A stretch of 64,000 nt of DNA from contig NZ_JPMI01000022.1 of assembly GCF_000733295.1 (NCBI RefSeq), positions 1-64,000 on the forward strand. Reading direction: 5' to 3'. The notes under the pieces were generated by a model that was not told the DNA's origin, made no database searches, and saw only the letters and a program-made list of their open reading frames with translations. Numbering within the stretch: the stretch's first letter is position 1; each line of letters begins with the position of its first letter. The stretch is from Archangium violaceum Cb vi76. Lineage in GTDB: Bacteria > Myxococcota > Myxococcia > Myxococcales > Myxococcaceae. Position numbers and translations under genes: made by a program. Below, one piece after another: positions 1-9,698 of this stretch.

Positions 1-333
1 CCTGGTGCCTTGGCTGGGTGTGATGTGCCTATGGTTATGGCAATGAAAGGCTCTACCGCGAGGGAAGCGACTTGTTGCAATGGCTGCACGTGAGCAAATA
101 TCCCCCGAGCCTGTCCTATGCCGCGCTGGAACTGGGATTGATGGCGCTGCTGTTGGCGGTCTTCTGGTGGGTGCAGGAGCGCTGGGGAGAGGTGAAGGTT
201 CTCGCGCCGTTGAATCGGACTGGGCGCGACATACGGGGCGGCGGTGGTGGTCCTGGGAGTGTTGTCCGTGGCCTGCGCGGGATACCGTCGCTACAAGGCG
301 GCCCATCCCCAGGGGTGGACTCGCTACGTGTGA
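1..333 (+). pseudogene. Decayed C-terminal remnant of a DUF1624-type membrane acyltransferase
   Basis: Three reading-frame pieces together look like the end of a DUF1624 (heparan-alpha-glucosaminide N-acetyltransferase-like) integral membrane protein. Frame 2 at 2-43 gives LVPWLGVMCLWLWQ and then stops. Frame 3 at 42-240 gives the family-like block LHVSKYPPSLSYAALELG followed by a hydrophobic helix. Frame 1 at about 214-333 gives a hydrophobic helix and the ending AHPQGWTRYV before a TGA. No single frame joins them, and the pieces sit closer together than in an intact homologue, so internal deletions plus frame loss are likely. The 5' part lies outside the window. The family call rests on remembered motif resemblance. 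A sequencing error could explain one break but hardly all of them. Confidence 0.55.
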
Positions 334-346
334 AGCCAGGCAGGGC

Positions 347-1048
347 TCACGAGCCCTCGAGCTCCATGCGGTAGCCCACGCCGCGCACCGTCTGGAGCGC
401 GAAGCGTGAGGCGCTGTTCCACCCCAGCTTGCGTTTGAGGCTGGAGACGAAGTTGTCCACCGTGTGCGGGTCCACCACCACGTCCCGCCCCCACACCGCG
501 TCGAGGATTTCATCCCGCCGCAGCGCGCGCTCCCGCTCGCGCACGAAGAAGGCCAGCAGGTCGAACTCGGTGCGCGTCAGCTCCACCGTCTTCCCCTCGG
601 GCGTCTCCACCTTGCGCCGGTCCAGATCCATCCGGTAGCCCGCGAAGCGCAGCACCTGCACCGGCACGCCTCCGCCTCGCCGCACCAGCGCTCCCACCCG
701 CGCCAGCAGCTCGCGCAGGCGGTAGGGCTTGCCCAGGTAGTCCTGCGCCCCCGCCTCGAAGCCTCGCACCACGTCGTCCTCGAGCGTCCGTGCCGTCAGC
801 ATCAGCACCGGTGTCGTCACCCCTTCCTGGCGCAGCGTCCGGCACAGCGTGTAACCGTCCCCATCCGGCAGCATCACGTCCAGCAGGATGAGTTGGAAGG
901 TGCGCCGGGCCAGGTGCGCACGGGCCTCGGCCACCGTGGTGGCCTCCTCCACGCCGTAGCCCCCCTGGTTCTCCAGGTTGTCGCGCAGCGCGAGCCGCAG
1001 GTTGAGATCGTCCTCCACCAGCAGGATGGCGGGAGTCGTGGAATTCAT
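347..1048 (-). CDS. OmpR/PhoB-type two-component response regulator
   Basis: This 233-residue cytoplasmic regulator has a receiver domain (about residues 7-122) and a winged-helix DNA-binding domain (about 130-230). The acidic pocket is E12/D13/D14, the predicted phosphoacceptor is D57 in LILLDVMLP, and the switch residues are T85 and K107. The C-terminal part carries the typical ELTRTEFDLLAFF and VRGVGYRM signatures of OmpR-type domains. The ATG follows directly after the stop of the upstream histidine kinase with no gap, so the two are translationally coupled and form a cognate pair. The target genes are not evident. The nearest candidate is its own operon, which starts with a vWA protein. 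Confidence 0.95.
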   Translation of the reverse strand: MNSTTPAILLVEDDLNLRLALRDNLENQGGYGVEEATTVAEARAHLARRTFQLILLDVMLPDGDGYTLCRTLRQEGVTTPVLMLTARTLEDDVVRGFEAGAQDYLGKPYRLRELLARVGALVRRGGGVPVQVLRFAGYRMDLDRRKVETPEGKTVELTRTEFDLLAFFVRERERALRRDEILDAVWGRDVVVDPHTVDNFVSSLKRKLGWNSASRFALQTVRGVGYRMELEGS

Positions 1049-2866
1049 TCAGCGCCGCTCCGGAAAGGTGAGCTCGAAAGTGGTTCCCTCGGGACTGGAG
1101 GCCGCCACGCGGATTTCTCCCCCGTGCAGCCGCAGGATGCGCCGGCACAGCGCCAGGCCCAGCCCGCTGCCGGCCACCTCCCTCCCCTGGCCGCGCAGCC
1201 GGTAGAACTCGCCGAAGATGCGCTCCCACTCGGCCTCGGGGATGCCCACGCCGTTGTCCGAGAAGCGCACCCGCCCATCCGAGAGCGCCTCCACACGCAG
1301 GCACACCGGGTCGCGCGTGTTGTAGGCACACGCGTTGCGCGCCAGGTTCGCCAGCAGCAGCCGCATCAACTGCGGGTCCGCGAACAGCTCTCGCTCTCCC
1401 ACGTCGGCCGTCAGCTCCACCGGCACCCGCGCCCACGCCTCCAGGTCCCTCCGCAGCGTGGCCACCAGCTCGTCCAGCCGCACCACCGACAGGTGTGGCA
1501 CCCAGCGGCCCTTGTCTATCCGGTTGAAGGACAGCAGGTTCTCCACCAGGAATCCCAGCCCGTCCGCCTCGTGGATGATGCGCGCGGGGTAGTCCTTCGT
1601 CTCGGCCCCCTGCGCCAGCCGCCACTCGAGTGTCTCGGCCAGCAGCCGGATGGAGGCCAGCGGCGTGCGCAGCTCGTGCGACACGGTGGCCACGAAGTCG
1701 CTCTTGAGCTCCAGGAAGCGGTACTTGCGGTGCTGCGCCAGGAAGGCGAGCCCGGCGATCGTCAACGCCAGCCCCGCGCACAGCACCACCATGCCCGTCT
1801 TCAACCGGTAGCGCTGCTCCAGCGCCGCTTCCTCCTGCTCCCATATCGGTGTTTCCACCCCCAGGGGCAGGTTCGCCAGCGGCAGCACCTCCTCCGTCCC
1901 GAGCAGCCGTACGTGTCCCTCGGGGCCCAGCAGCCCACGCTCGCGCATCTCCCGCGTGAGGGTGTCCAGCAGTGCCGCGGGAGCCACCGCCACGCCCCGG
2001 ACATGCTCCTTGTCCTTCGGCTCCAGATACCAGCCGGAGCGCATCAGTACGGGGCCGGGAAGGGACTCGGGCAGGGGCAGGGGAGTGGTTGCCAGCTCCG
2101 CCGTGCGCGCCTCGAATTCGATCACCGGCGTCCCCGTCCGTCTGGACAGCTCCACCACGCGCTCGTGAAGGAAGTAGAAGTCGGCACGGGTGAAGCGCGA
2201 GCGCTTGAGGAGCAACAGCCGTTGCAGCCCCTCCATCCGGTGGCCCTGGTGGTCCTCCATCCCATGGTGCAGCAGCGACTGCATGAGGGGGCGCTCCGGG
2301 GCCGCTCGCTCCGCCAGGGTTTCCAGCACCACCAGGAAGCCGGGCACGTCCCGCGTCGAGGCCAGCACGTACCGGACGCGGTGTTGGAGGAAGGCCACGA
2401 GCGCGTCCGTCACGGCCCGCGCATCCCGTCGCTCGAGCGCCCGCTCCAGGTCGCGCATCAGCGCGAGCCGCTCCGTCCAGGGGTCCTCCGCGTCCTCGGG
2501 GGGCTCCTTGCCGGCGCGCAGCCGCATGTACCGGTCCCGGGCGGGGGAGTCCTCTCCCACGTCATGGAGGGCCAGCCGTGGCAGGAGTTGCTCCCCGCGC
2601 TCGCGCAGGTAGAGCCCTCCGGCGGGAGCGAGTGGGTCGGCCGCGGCGAGCTCCAGCGCGGGCCGGGCCTCCTCCAGCTTCTCCCTCAGCGTCTGGCTCA
2701 GGGAGGCGAGGGCGTACTGGTCGAGGGCCTCGCGCCGGGAGTGGAGCGAGGCCCGGGCATCCTCGCGCTCGGTGGCGAAGATGCGCTGGAGCTGCCACAG
2801 ACCCCACCCGAGCCCGGCCAGGCCGAGCACGAGGGCGGAGAGGGTGGGCAGCAGCCTGCGGAACAT
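1049..2866 (-). CDS. Membrane sensor histidine kinase
   Basis: This 605-residue kinase has an N-terminal membrane helix (about 5-25), a large extracytoplasmic sensor region of about 330 residues with no recognised fold, and a second membrane helix (about 357-377). A HisKA domain with H397 in SHELRTPLASIR follows. The HATPase domain has the N-box around N511, the G1 box DNGVGIP near 537-543 and the G2 box GSGLGL near 566-571. All catalytic boxes look intact. It is encoded 9 bases after the vWA gene and ends flush against the OmpR-type regulator, so the order is vWA protein, kinase, regulator in one transcript. The long periplasmic region suggests sensing of an envelope signal, perhaps through the secreted vWA partner (inference). 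Confidence 0.95.
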   Translation of the reverse strand: MFRRLLPTLSALVLGLAGLGWGLWQLQRIFATEREDARASLHSRREALDQYALASLSQTLREKLEEARPALELAAADPLAPAGGLYLRERGEQLLPRLALHDVGEDSPARDRYMRLRAGKEPPEDAEDPWTERLALMRDLERALERRDARAVTDALVAFLQHRVRYVLASTRDVPGFLVVLETLAERAAPERPLMQSLLHHGMEDHQGHRMEGLQRLLLLKRSRFTRADFYFLHERVVELSRRTGTPVIEFEARTAELATTPLPLPESLPGPVLMRSGWYLEPKDKEHVRGVAVAPAALLDTLTREMRERGLLGPEGHVRLLGTEEVLPLANLPLGVETPIWEQEEAALEQRYRLKTGMVVLCAGLALTIAGLAFLAQHRKYRFLELKSDFVATVSHELRTPLASIRLLAETLEWRLAQGAETKDYPARIIHEADGLGFLVENLLSFNRIDKGRWVPHLSVVRLDELVATLRRDLEAWARVPVELTADVGERELFADPQLMRLLLANLARNACAYNTRDPVCLRVEALSDGRVRFSDNGVGIPEAEWERIFGEFYRLRGQGREVAGSGLGLALCRRILRLHGGEIRVAASSPEGTTFELTFPERR

Positions 2867-2875
2867 GACTTCTCT

Positions 2876-4345
2876 CTACTTGATGACCGGCACGCGGTCG
2901 AAGTCCATGGACACCACCGGCGCGAGCTGCTCGAAGCGATCCGTGCGCCGGTCCAGCCCGTGCGCCTTGCGGATGAGCGCGCCCAGCTCCCTGACGTCCG
3001 GCCGGTCACGCAGGGGCTCGTCCAGCTCCTCCCACATCGAGACGAGCTGCGGCCAGGAGAGCGTGCGCACCCAGTACGAGCCGCGCAGCTTTTCCGCGAA
3101 GGCGGCCGCCACGTAGGACAGGCGCGTGGGCGGCGCGGTCTGGCCATAGGCGGGCCGGAGGATGCTGGCGGGCAGGTGCTTCTCCATCTCCCGCGAGTCG
3201 CCGCCTTCCGGCGCCTTGTACCGGATGCGCAGCGTGGCGAAGGACTCGGCGGGCTCGCGCAGCTTCACCTCGTAGATGGCGGTGACGCTGTGGCCCGCGC
3301 CCACCTCGCCCGCGTCCACCTGATCATTGGCGAACTGCTCCTTGGCGAGCACCCGGTTCTCGTAGCCCACCAGCCGGTAGCGGGCCACCGCCTCGCGGTC
3401 GAACTCGACCTGCAGCTTCACGTCCTTGGCCACCACCTGGAGCGTGCCGGTGAGGTTCTGCACGAAGATGCGCCGCGCCTCCTCCAACTGGTCCACGTAC
3501 GAGTAGTTGCCCTCGCCCACCTGCGCGAGCCGCTCCATCAGCACGTCATTGTAGTTGCCCATGCCGAAGCCCACGGTGGTCAGGGTGATGCCCTTGGCGG
3601 CCTGCGCGCGCACCCGCTCCCAGATGCCGTCCGCGTCGGTGATGCCGTTGTTGGCCACGCCGTCCGAGCACAGGATGACGCGGTTGATGCCGCCCTTGAG
3701 CAAGTGCTCCGAGGCGATGGAGTAACCCAGCTCGATGCCGGCCTGGGCGTTGGTGGCGCCGTCGGAATAGAGCCCATCGATGGCGGCGAACAGCTTGTGC
3801 CTCTCCACGGCGCTGGTGGGCCCGAGCACCGGGCGCGCCGTCGAGCCGTAGACGGCGATGGACACCCGATCGCGCTCGTCGAGCTCATTCACCAACAGCC
3901 GCAGCGCCCGCTTCACCAGCCCGAGCCGGTTCTCGATGTTCATGGAGCCGGACACGTCGATGACGAAGACGAGGTGGGCGGGCTTGCGCTCCTCCCGGCT
4001 CACCTCGCGCGCCTTCAGCCCGATGTGCACCACGTGGTAGCCCTTGCGGCTGGGCGAGGGGAAGCCTTCCACATTCACGCTGAAGGGGGCCTCGGGATCG
4101 CTCCTGTAGCCGTAGTCGAAGCTGTTGACGAACTCCTCCACCCGCACCGCCTGCTCGTCGGGCAGAGCCCCCCGCTCCAGGTAGCCGCGCGTCAGCGCGT
4201 AGGAGGCGGTGTCCACGTCCACGGAGAAGGTGGAGAAGCGCTCCTCCTCGGTGTCGATGGTCGGATTCACCCCGTAGCTCTGGAAGTACATGTCCGAGAA
4301 GGGCTGCTGGGGCAGCGTCGCGGTGCGCTCGGGCGGCGAGGGCAT
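2876..4345 (-). CDS. vWA domain protein, YfbK type (downstream part of a frame-split gene)
   Basis: The 489 residues shown contain the YfbK-type N-terminal vWF domain (about 15-115, with FSTFSVDVDTASY), a central von Willebrand A domain (about 120-300) with the MIDAS motif DVSGS, and a DUF3520-like C-terminal domain. Such proteins are exported and bind metal and protein ligands. The first in-frame ATG at 4345 has no signal peptide. However, the frame stays open upstream to about 4456, where it meets the frame of the preceding signal-peptide-bearing ORF at a run of seven C (minus strand). One extra C, or a -1 ribosomal slip, would fuse the two into one secreted protein of about 650 residues. 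The true gene is therefore probably 4833-2876. The kinase gene follows after 9 bases. Confidence 0.88.
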   Translation of the reverse strand: MPSPPERTATLPQQPFSDMYFQSYGVNPTIDTEEERFSTFSVDVDTASYALTRGYLERGALPDEQAVRVEEFVNSFDYGYRSDPEAPFSVNVEGFPSPSRKGYHVVHIGLKAREVSREERKPAHLVFVIDVSGSMNIENRLGLVKRALRLLVNELDERDRVSIAVYGSTARPVLGPTSAVERHKLFAAIDGLYSDGATNAQAGIELGYSIASEHLLKGGINRVILCSDGVANNGITDADGIWERVRAQAAKGITLTTVGFGMGNYNDVLMERLAQVGEGNYSYVDQLEEARRIFVQNLTGTLQVVAKDVKLQVEFDREAVARYRLVGYENRVLAKEQFANDQVDAGEVGAGHSVTAIYEVKLREPAESFATLRIRYKAPEGGDSREMEKHLPASILRPAYGQTAPPTRLSYVAAAFAEKLRGSYWVRTLSWPQLVSMWEELDEPLRDRPDVRELGALIRKAHGLDRRTDRFEQLAPVVSMDFDRVPVIK

Positions 4346-4833
4346 CGGGGTGGGGCTGGAGGACGGGGGAGGCGGGGGCTGCGGCGGCGGGCCGGAGTTC
4401 TTCTTTCCTCCACTGAAGAAGTCGCTGATGCTCCTGCCGATGGCGCCGAAGTCAGGGGGGGCTCACTGCTACCGCCGCTCGTGATCACGATCGCCTCGGA
4501 GAAGCTCTCGGGCAGCAGCTCCACGTTCACGCGGATGGTGCGATCCAGGCGCAACTGGATGTCCGAACGCGAGAACGGCTTGTAGCTCTCCTTGTCGAAC
4601 CGCAGGGTGTAGACGCCCGGTGGCAACTGGGGGATGCGGAAGTTGCCGTCGCCGTCCGTCACCACGATCTGCTCGCCCATGAGGTTGGGCGAGGTGGCGG
4701 TGACCACCACGTCCGGGACGGGCTTCTTCGTTTCGGCGGCGACGACGGTGCCGATGATGACGCTATCGGCGAGGGCCGGCGCGGAGAGCAGCAGGAGGAC
4801 ACAGCAGAGGGCACTTCTCAGGGCGTGCTTCAT
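4267..4833 (-). CDS. Signal peptide plus carboxypeptidase-regulatory-like domain (upstream part of the frame-split vWA gene)
   Basis: The start chosen is ATG 4833, giving a classic Sec signal peptide (MKHALRSALCCVLLLLSAPALA) after an upstream GAGGTGG ribosome-binding site. An upstream ATG at 4902 would only add a poor N-terminus. Residues about 25-115 form a carboxypeptidase-regulatory-like beta domain (IGTVVAAETKKPVPDVVV, then PPGVYTLRFDKE). After VITSGGSSEPPLTS the frame runs into an Arg/Pro-rich nonsense tail ending at 4267, which lies inside the vWA gene in another frame. That tail looks like read-through after frame loss. In intact relatives this domain is followed by a flexible linker and the vWA part, which is what the other frame encodes. 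Confidence 0.7.
   Translation of the reverse strand: MKHALRSALCCVLLLLSAPALADSVIIGTVVAAETKKPVPDVVVTATSPNLMGEQIVVTDGDGNFRIPQLPPGVYTLRFDKESYKPFSRSDIQLRLDRTIRVNVELLPESFSEAIVITSGGSSEPPLTSAPSAGASATSSVEERRTPARRRSPRLPRPPAPPRCPRRPSAPRRCPSSPSRTCTSRATG
4455..4461 (-). other. Homopolymer of seven where the vWA gene changes frame
   Basis: The plus strand has seven G (minus strand seven C) exactly where the upstream frame (SEPPLTS) should hand over to the downstream frame (PDFGAIGRSISDFF). In the downstream frame a TGA lies just upstream of the run, so the switch can only occur here. One additional C, or a -1 slip on the C run, restores a single ORF. Explanations are a homopolymer sequencing or assembly error, a real phase-variable or inactivating indel, or programmed frameshifting. 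Sequence alone cannot separate them. Confidence 0.75.
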
Positions 4834-5021
4834 CGTCGGGGCCACCTCGGACAACGGGGAGACACGACCCATCATCCGGATGTGGCCCTCATGGTGCCTC
4901 ATGCGGGGCTCCGCTCTTCATCATCGTTTCATCACGCACGCCCGGACGCGGAGCGGCGCGGCCCCGGTGTTCGTTCCTGGGACGGCCCTTTCCACAACCG
5001 GGCAGGCCCCTTTGGCGTCCC

Positions 5022-5038
5022 CCTTGCCCTCCGAGTGA
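5022..5038 (+). promoter_or_regulatory. Sigma-54 promoter-like element 1 before the efflux operon
   Basis: TTGGC at 5022-5026 and TTGC at 5034-5037 have the exact sigma-54 spacing (GG at 5024-5025, GC at 5036-5037). The -24 side lacks the ACG of the full consensus, but both invariant dinucleotides and the complete TTGC are present. Transcription would begin near 5048, leaving a leader of about 50 bases that contains the AAGGG ribosome-binding site before GTG 5097. The operon encodes a sigma-54 activator, which supports the reading. Confidence 0.4.
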
Positions 5039-5066
5039 TTTCAAGGACTTGGGCGGGTGTCCGGCG

Positions 5067-5083
5067 CTGGCACGTCCTTCGCT
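5067..5083 (+). promoter_or_regulatory. Sigma-54 promoter-like element 2 before the efflux operon
   Basis: CTGGCACG followed by TCCT and TCGCT matches the consensus YTGGCACG-N4-TTGCW at all but one fixed base (T to C in the -12 block). The invariant GG (5069-5070) and GC (5081-5082) are spaced correctly. The predicted start near 5093 is only a few bases before the chosen GTG 5097, so use of this element would give a nearly leaderless message or require a later start codon. Element 1 gives a more normal leader. Confidence 0.4.
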
Positions 5084-5096
5084 CAAGGGCCCGGAC

Positions 5097-6337
5097 GTGG
5101 ACATTCCCAAGAAACCCAAGAACCGTCGCAAGCCCTGGCTCCTCATGGGCCTCGGAGTGCTCGTGCTCCTCGGCGTGACGGTGGGCCTGTCGCGGCTCCG
5201 GGCCGCCGCGCCCTCGGTGGAGCGTGGCACGGTGTGGCTCGACACGGTGAAGCGCGGGCCGATGGTCCGCCAGGTGAAGGGCACGGGCACACTGGTGCCC
5301 GAGCACATCCGCTGGCTCACCGCGGACACGGCGGGCCGCGTCGAGCGCATCCATGTCCGGCCCGGTACGCCCGTGGAGCCCGGCACGCTGCTGCTCGAGC
5401 TGTCCAACCCGGACGTCCAGCTCCAGGCCCTGGAGGCCGAGCGCCAGCTCGCCAGCGCGGAGGCCGAGCTCATCTCCCTGCGCACCGACCTGGAGACGCA
5501 GCGCATCTCCCAGGCGGCCACCATCGCCACGCTGGAGACCGAGGCCACCAACGCCGAGAGCCAGGCCCAGGCCACCGTGGCGCTGATGGACCGCTCCTTC
5601 GTGCCGAAGCTGGAGGTGCAGCAGGTGAAGGGCAAGGCGGGCGAGATGGTCACGCGCCTCAACCTGGAGCGCCAGCGCCTGGCGGTGATGCAGTCCAGCA
5701 CGCGCGAGCGGCTCGCGGCGCAGCAGGGGCAGATCGAGCGGCTGAAGGCGGTGGCGCGTTTCCGCCGCGCGCAGGTGGAGTCCATGCAGGTGAAGGCGGG
5801 GGAGGGCGGGGTGCTGTCGGAGCTGCCGCTGGAGCTGGGGCAATGGGTGACGCCGGGCACCGTACTGGCCAAGGTGGTGAAGCCCGAGCGGTTGAAGGCG
5901 GAGCTGCGCATCGCGGAGACGCAGGCGCGGGACATCCAGGTGGGCCAGCGGGCGGAGGTGGACACGCGCAACGGCATCGTCGAGGGCACGGTGGCGCGCA
6001 TCGCGCCGGCGGCGAGCCAGGGCACGGTGCGCGTGGAGGTGACGCTCACGGGCGAGCTGCCCCGGGGCGCGCGGCCGGATCTCACCGTGGAGGGCACGGT
6101 GGAGCTGGAGCGGCTGGGCGAGGTGCTGTCCGTGGGCCGGCCGGCGGGCGCTCAGCCCAACGCCACGGTGTCGCTCTTCCGGCTGGTGCCGGGCAGTGAC
6201 GAGGCAGTGAGGGTTCCGGTGCAGCTCGGCCGGGGCTCGGTGAATTCCATCGAGGTCGTCCAGGGCCTCGGCGAGGGAGACCAGGTGGTGCTCTCGGACA
6301 TGACCGCGTGGGACGCGGTGGAGCGGGTGAGGCTGCG

Positions 6338-6341
<4 letters not shown>
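5097..6341 (+). CDS. HlyD/MacA-family efflux periplasmic adaptor subunit
   Basis: This is the periplasmic adaptor of a MacAB-like tripartite transporter. The GTG at 5097 is preferred over an upstream TTG at 5049 because AAGGG precedes it and the N-terminus then starts with a basic stretch before a single membrane anchor (about residues 14-33). The order is a lipoyl-like half motif (GRVERIHVRPGTPVEPG), a long coiled-coil hairpin (about 110-220), the second lipoyl half with LELGQWVTPGTVLAKV, and beta-barrel and membrane-proximal domains. The length (414 residues) fits the family. The stop overlaps the ATG of the ATPase gene in an ATGA, so adaptor and ATPase are coupled. No outer-membrane TolC-type partner lies in the window, and the substrate is unknown. 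Confidence 0.92.
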
Positions 6342-7096
<755 letters not shown>

Positions 7097-7133
7097 ACCG
7101 CAGCGCCCCCGCAGTCCCTCCCCGGGAACCCCC

Positions 7134-9557
7134 ATGGACACCTTCCTCCAGGATGCTCGCTTCGCGCTGCGCCTGCTCCGCAAGAGCCCGGCCTTCACGG
7201 TGGCCGCGGTGCTCACGCTGGCGCTCGGAATCGGCGCCAACACCGCCATCTTCAGCGTGGTGAATGGCGTGCTGCTGCGCCCGCTGCCGTACAAGGCACC
7301 CGAGCAGCTCGTCTTCATCCAGGAAGGCACGCCCAGCTTCCCGTCGATGAGCGTCAGCATCCCCAACTTCATGGACTGGCGGGCGGGCCAGAAGACCTTC
7401 ACGGACCTGGCGGCCTTCCGGACCGGGGCCTTCGATCTCACCGGGGTGGACATCCCCGAGCGGCTCGGGACCCGGCTGGTGAGCGCCTCGCTGCTGCCGC
7501 TGCTGGGGGTGAATCCGGCGTTGGGGCGCAACTTTCTTCCCGAGGAGGACGTGCTCGGCGGGCCTCCGGTGGTGATGCTCTCCCATGGTTTCTGGGTGCG
7601 GCGCTTCGGCCAGGACCGGAACATCCTCGGGAGGAGCCTGACGCTCAATGGCGTGCCGCACACGGTGGTGGGCGTGCTGCCCGAGGGCTTCCAGTTCTAC
7701 ACGGCCCAGGACATCTGGGTGCCGCTGGCCCGGACGGAGAGCCGCTTCTTCGAGCAGCGCGGCAACCACCCGGGCATGTACGTGGTGGGCCGGCTCAAGC
7801 CCGGCATGACGCTGGAGCAGGCGAGGGCGGACCTCGAGGCCATCGGCCAGCGATTGCAGGAGGCCTACCCGGACTCCAACAGCAAGGTGTTGCCGCGGTT
7901 GTCGATGCTCCATGAGCGGCTCGTGAGGGACCTGCGTCCCAGCCTGCTGGCCCTCATGGCGGCGGTGGCCTTCGTGCTGCTGATCGCCGCCATCAACGTG
8001 GTCAACCTGTTGCTCGCCCGTGGCACGGCGCGCCAGCGAGAGCTGGTCATCCGCGCCTCGCTCGGTGCCGGACGTGGCCGGTTGATCCGCCAGATGCTGG
8101 TGGAGTCCGCGCTGCTGGCGCTGGTGGGCGGTGGGTTCGGGCTGGTGCTCGCGCTGTGGGGCGTGGATGTGCTCGCGGCCTCGCGGCCGGAGGGAATCCC
8201 CACCACCGCCACCTTCGCCGTGGACGGCAAGGTGCTGGGCTTCACGCTGGTGCTGTCGCTCGGGGTGGGGGTGCTGCTCGGCATCCTCCCGGCGCTCCGG
8301 GCCAGTCAGGTGTCGCTGGTGGAGACGCTCAAGGACACGGGCGCGGGGGCCGCTCGCTTCCGCGGGCGGGCGCGTGACGCCCTGGTGGTGGCGGAGGTGG
8401 CGCTGGCGCTCACGCTGCTGGTGGGAGCGGGGTTGCTCACGCGGACCTTCGTTCAGCTCAAGGGGTTGGATCTGGGCTTCAAGCCCGAGAACCTGCTGAC
8501 CCTGCGCATGTCCGCGCCGGAGAGCCGCTTCCCGGGTGCGGAGTCGCTCCGCGCCTTCATCGAGCAGTCGCGCGAGCGGCTGGGGTCGATGCCCGGGGTG
8601 CGCGCGGCCACGTACTCCAACGGCATGCCGATCATCGGCTTCTCGGACACGAGCTTCCGGATCTCGGGCCGGCCGCCTCCCGAGAAGGGCGAGGCGCCGC
8701 AGTCGGTCATGTTCATCACCGCCCCCAACTACTTCGAGGCCATGGGCATCCCGCTGCTGGAGGGCCGGGGTTTCCTGCCCACGGATCGCGTGGGGAGCAC
8801 GCCGGTGATCGTGGTGGACGAGGTGCTGGCGAAGCGCTTCTTCCCTGGCCAGAGCGCGCTGGGGCAGAAGATCAACACCCAGGGCGACCGGGATTTCGAG
8901 ATCGTCGGGGTGGCGAGGCACCTGCTCGCCTACGGTCCCGGAGAGCCGGAGCCCGCGCCCTTCCAGTTCTATCTCCCCTTCCTGCAGGTGCCGGACGAGT
9001 TCGTGACGCAGGTGGGCCGCTCGCTGACGCTGGCCGTCCGGGGTGATGGCAACGCCGACGCACTGGTGCCTCGGGTGCGCGAGGAGTTCAAGGCGATGGA
9101 CCCGGATCAGGCGCTGTCGGGGCTGGCCTCCATGGATTCGGTGGTGGAGAACTCCCTGGGAGATCGCCGGTTCGTGCTCGGGCTGGTGGGCCTGTTCGCG
9201 GTGCTGGCCCTGGTGCTCTCGACCATCGGCATCTACAGCGTCATGTCCTATACGGTGGCGCTGCGCACCCGGGAGATGGGCATCCGCATGGCGCTCGGGG
9301 CGCGCGAGATGGACGTGGTGCGCCTGGTGGTGGGCTACGGCGTGCGGCTGGCCCTGATGGGCGTCGTCATCGGTGCGGTAGCGGCGGGCATCCTCACGCG
9401 GCTGCTCGACAGTCTGGTGCAGGGCGTGGGGACGACGGATCCGCTGACCTTCGGTGGGACGGCGGTGGTGCTGGCGGGGGTGGCCGTGCTCGCGAGCTGG
9501 GTGCCCGCGCGGCGCGCGGTGAAGGTGGATCCCGCCCAGACGCTCCGCGCCGAGTGA
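7134..9557 (+). CDS. ABC transporter permease, duplicated FtsX/MacB fold (ADOP-like)
   Basis: The 807-residue membrane protein has two FtsX-type halves. It begins with the characteristic segment [20 protein letters not shown] and a first membrane helix (about 20-45), followed by a periplasmic MacB core domain (about 55-240). Membrane helices near 270-296, 325-350 and 370-395 come next. The pattern then repeats with a helix near 420-440, a second periplasmic domain and three final helices (about 675-700, 730-755, 770-790). This layout is that of the duplicated permeases often called ADOP. Those are frequently orphans, but this one sits with its own ATPase and adaptor. Such machines drive mechanotransmission across the periplasm (MacB) rather than transport through the membrane core. 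The substrate is unknown. Confidence 0.9.
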   Translation: MDTFLQDARFALRLLRKSPAFTVAAVLTLALGIGANTAIFSVVNGVLLRPLPYKAPEQLVFIQEGTPSFPSMSVSIPNFMDWRAGQKTFTDLAAFRTGAFDLTGVDIPERLGTRLVSASLLPLLGVNPALGRNFLPEEDVLGGPPVVMLSHGFWVRRFGQDRNILGRSLTLNGVPHTVVGVLPEGFQFYTAQDIWVPLARTESRFFEQRGNHPGMYVVGRLKPGMTLEQARADLEAIGQRLQEAYPDSNSKVLPRLSMLHERLVRDLRPSLLALMAAVAFVLLIAAINVVNLLLARGTARQRELVIRASLGAGRGRLIRQMLVESALLALVGGGFGLVLALWGVDVLAASRPEGIPTTATFAVDGKVLGFTLVLSLGVGVLLGILPALRASQVSLVETLKDTGAGAARFRGRARDALVVAEVALALTLLVGAGLLTRTFVQLKGLDLGFKPENLLTLRMSAPESRFPGAESLRAFIEQSRERLGSMPGVRAATYSNGMPIIGFSDTSFRISGRPPPEKGEAPQSVMFITAPNYFEAMGIPLLEGRGFLPTDRVGSTPVIVVDEVLAKRFFPGQSALGQKINTQGDRDFEIVGVARHLLAYGPGEPEPAPFQFYLPFLQVPDEFVTQVGRSLTLAVRGDGNADALVPRVREEFKAMDPDQALSGLASMDSVVENSLGDRRFVLGLVGLFAVLALVLSTIGIYSVMSYTVALRTREMGIRMALGAREMDVVRLVVGYGVRLALMGVVIGAVAAGILTRLLDSLVQGVGTTDPLTFGGTAVVLAGVAVLASWVPARRAVKVDPAQTLRAE

Positions 9558-9698
9558 ATGGAACGAGCGAGCACCGGCTGAGCCCTCGCCCGCTCCCTCG
9601 CCGCCCCGCCCGGAGCGGAACCCCGGAGCGCGCCGCTCCACTCCGTTTTCCCTCCGAGCCACCGCTTCTGGCAGAGTCTCTTCCTCCAGGAATCCGCC

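Noticed and set aside
464-4585. An open reading frame of 1373 codons on the plus strand opposite the kinase and vWA genes
   Set aside because: It lies antisense to well-supported genes. Long antisense frames arise from the high third-position GC; its product is low complexity (His/Gln/Arg/Pro-rich) with no domain and no ribosome-binding site.
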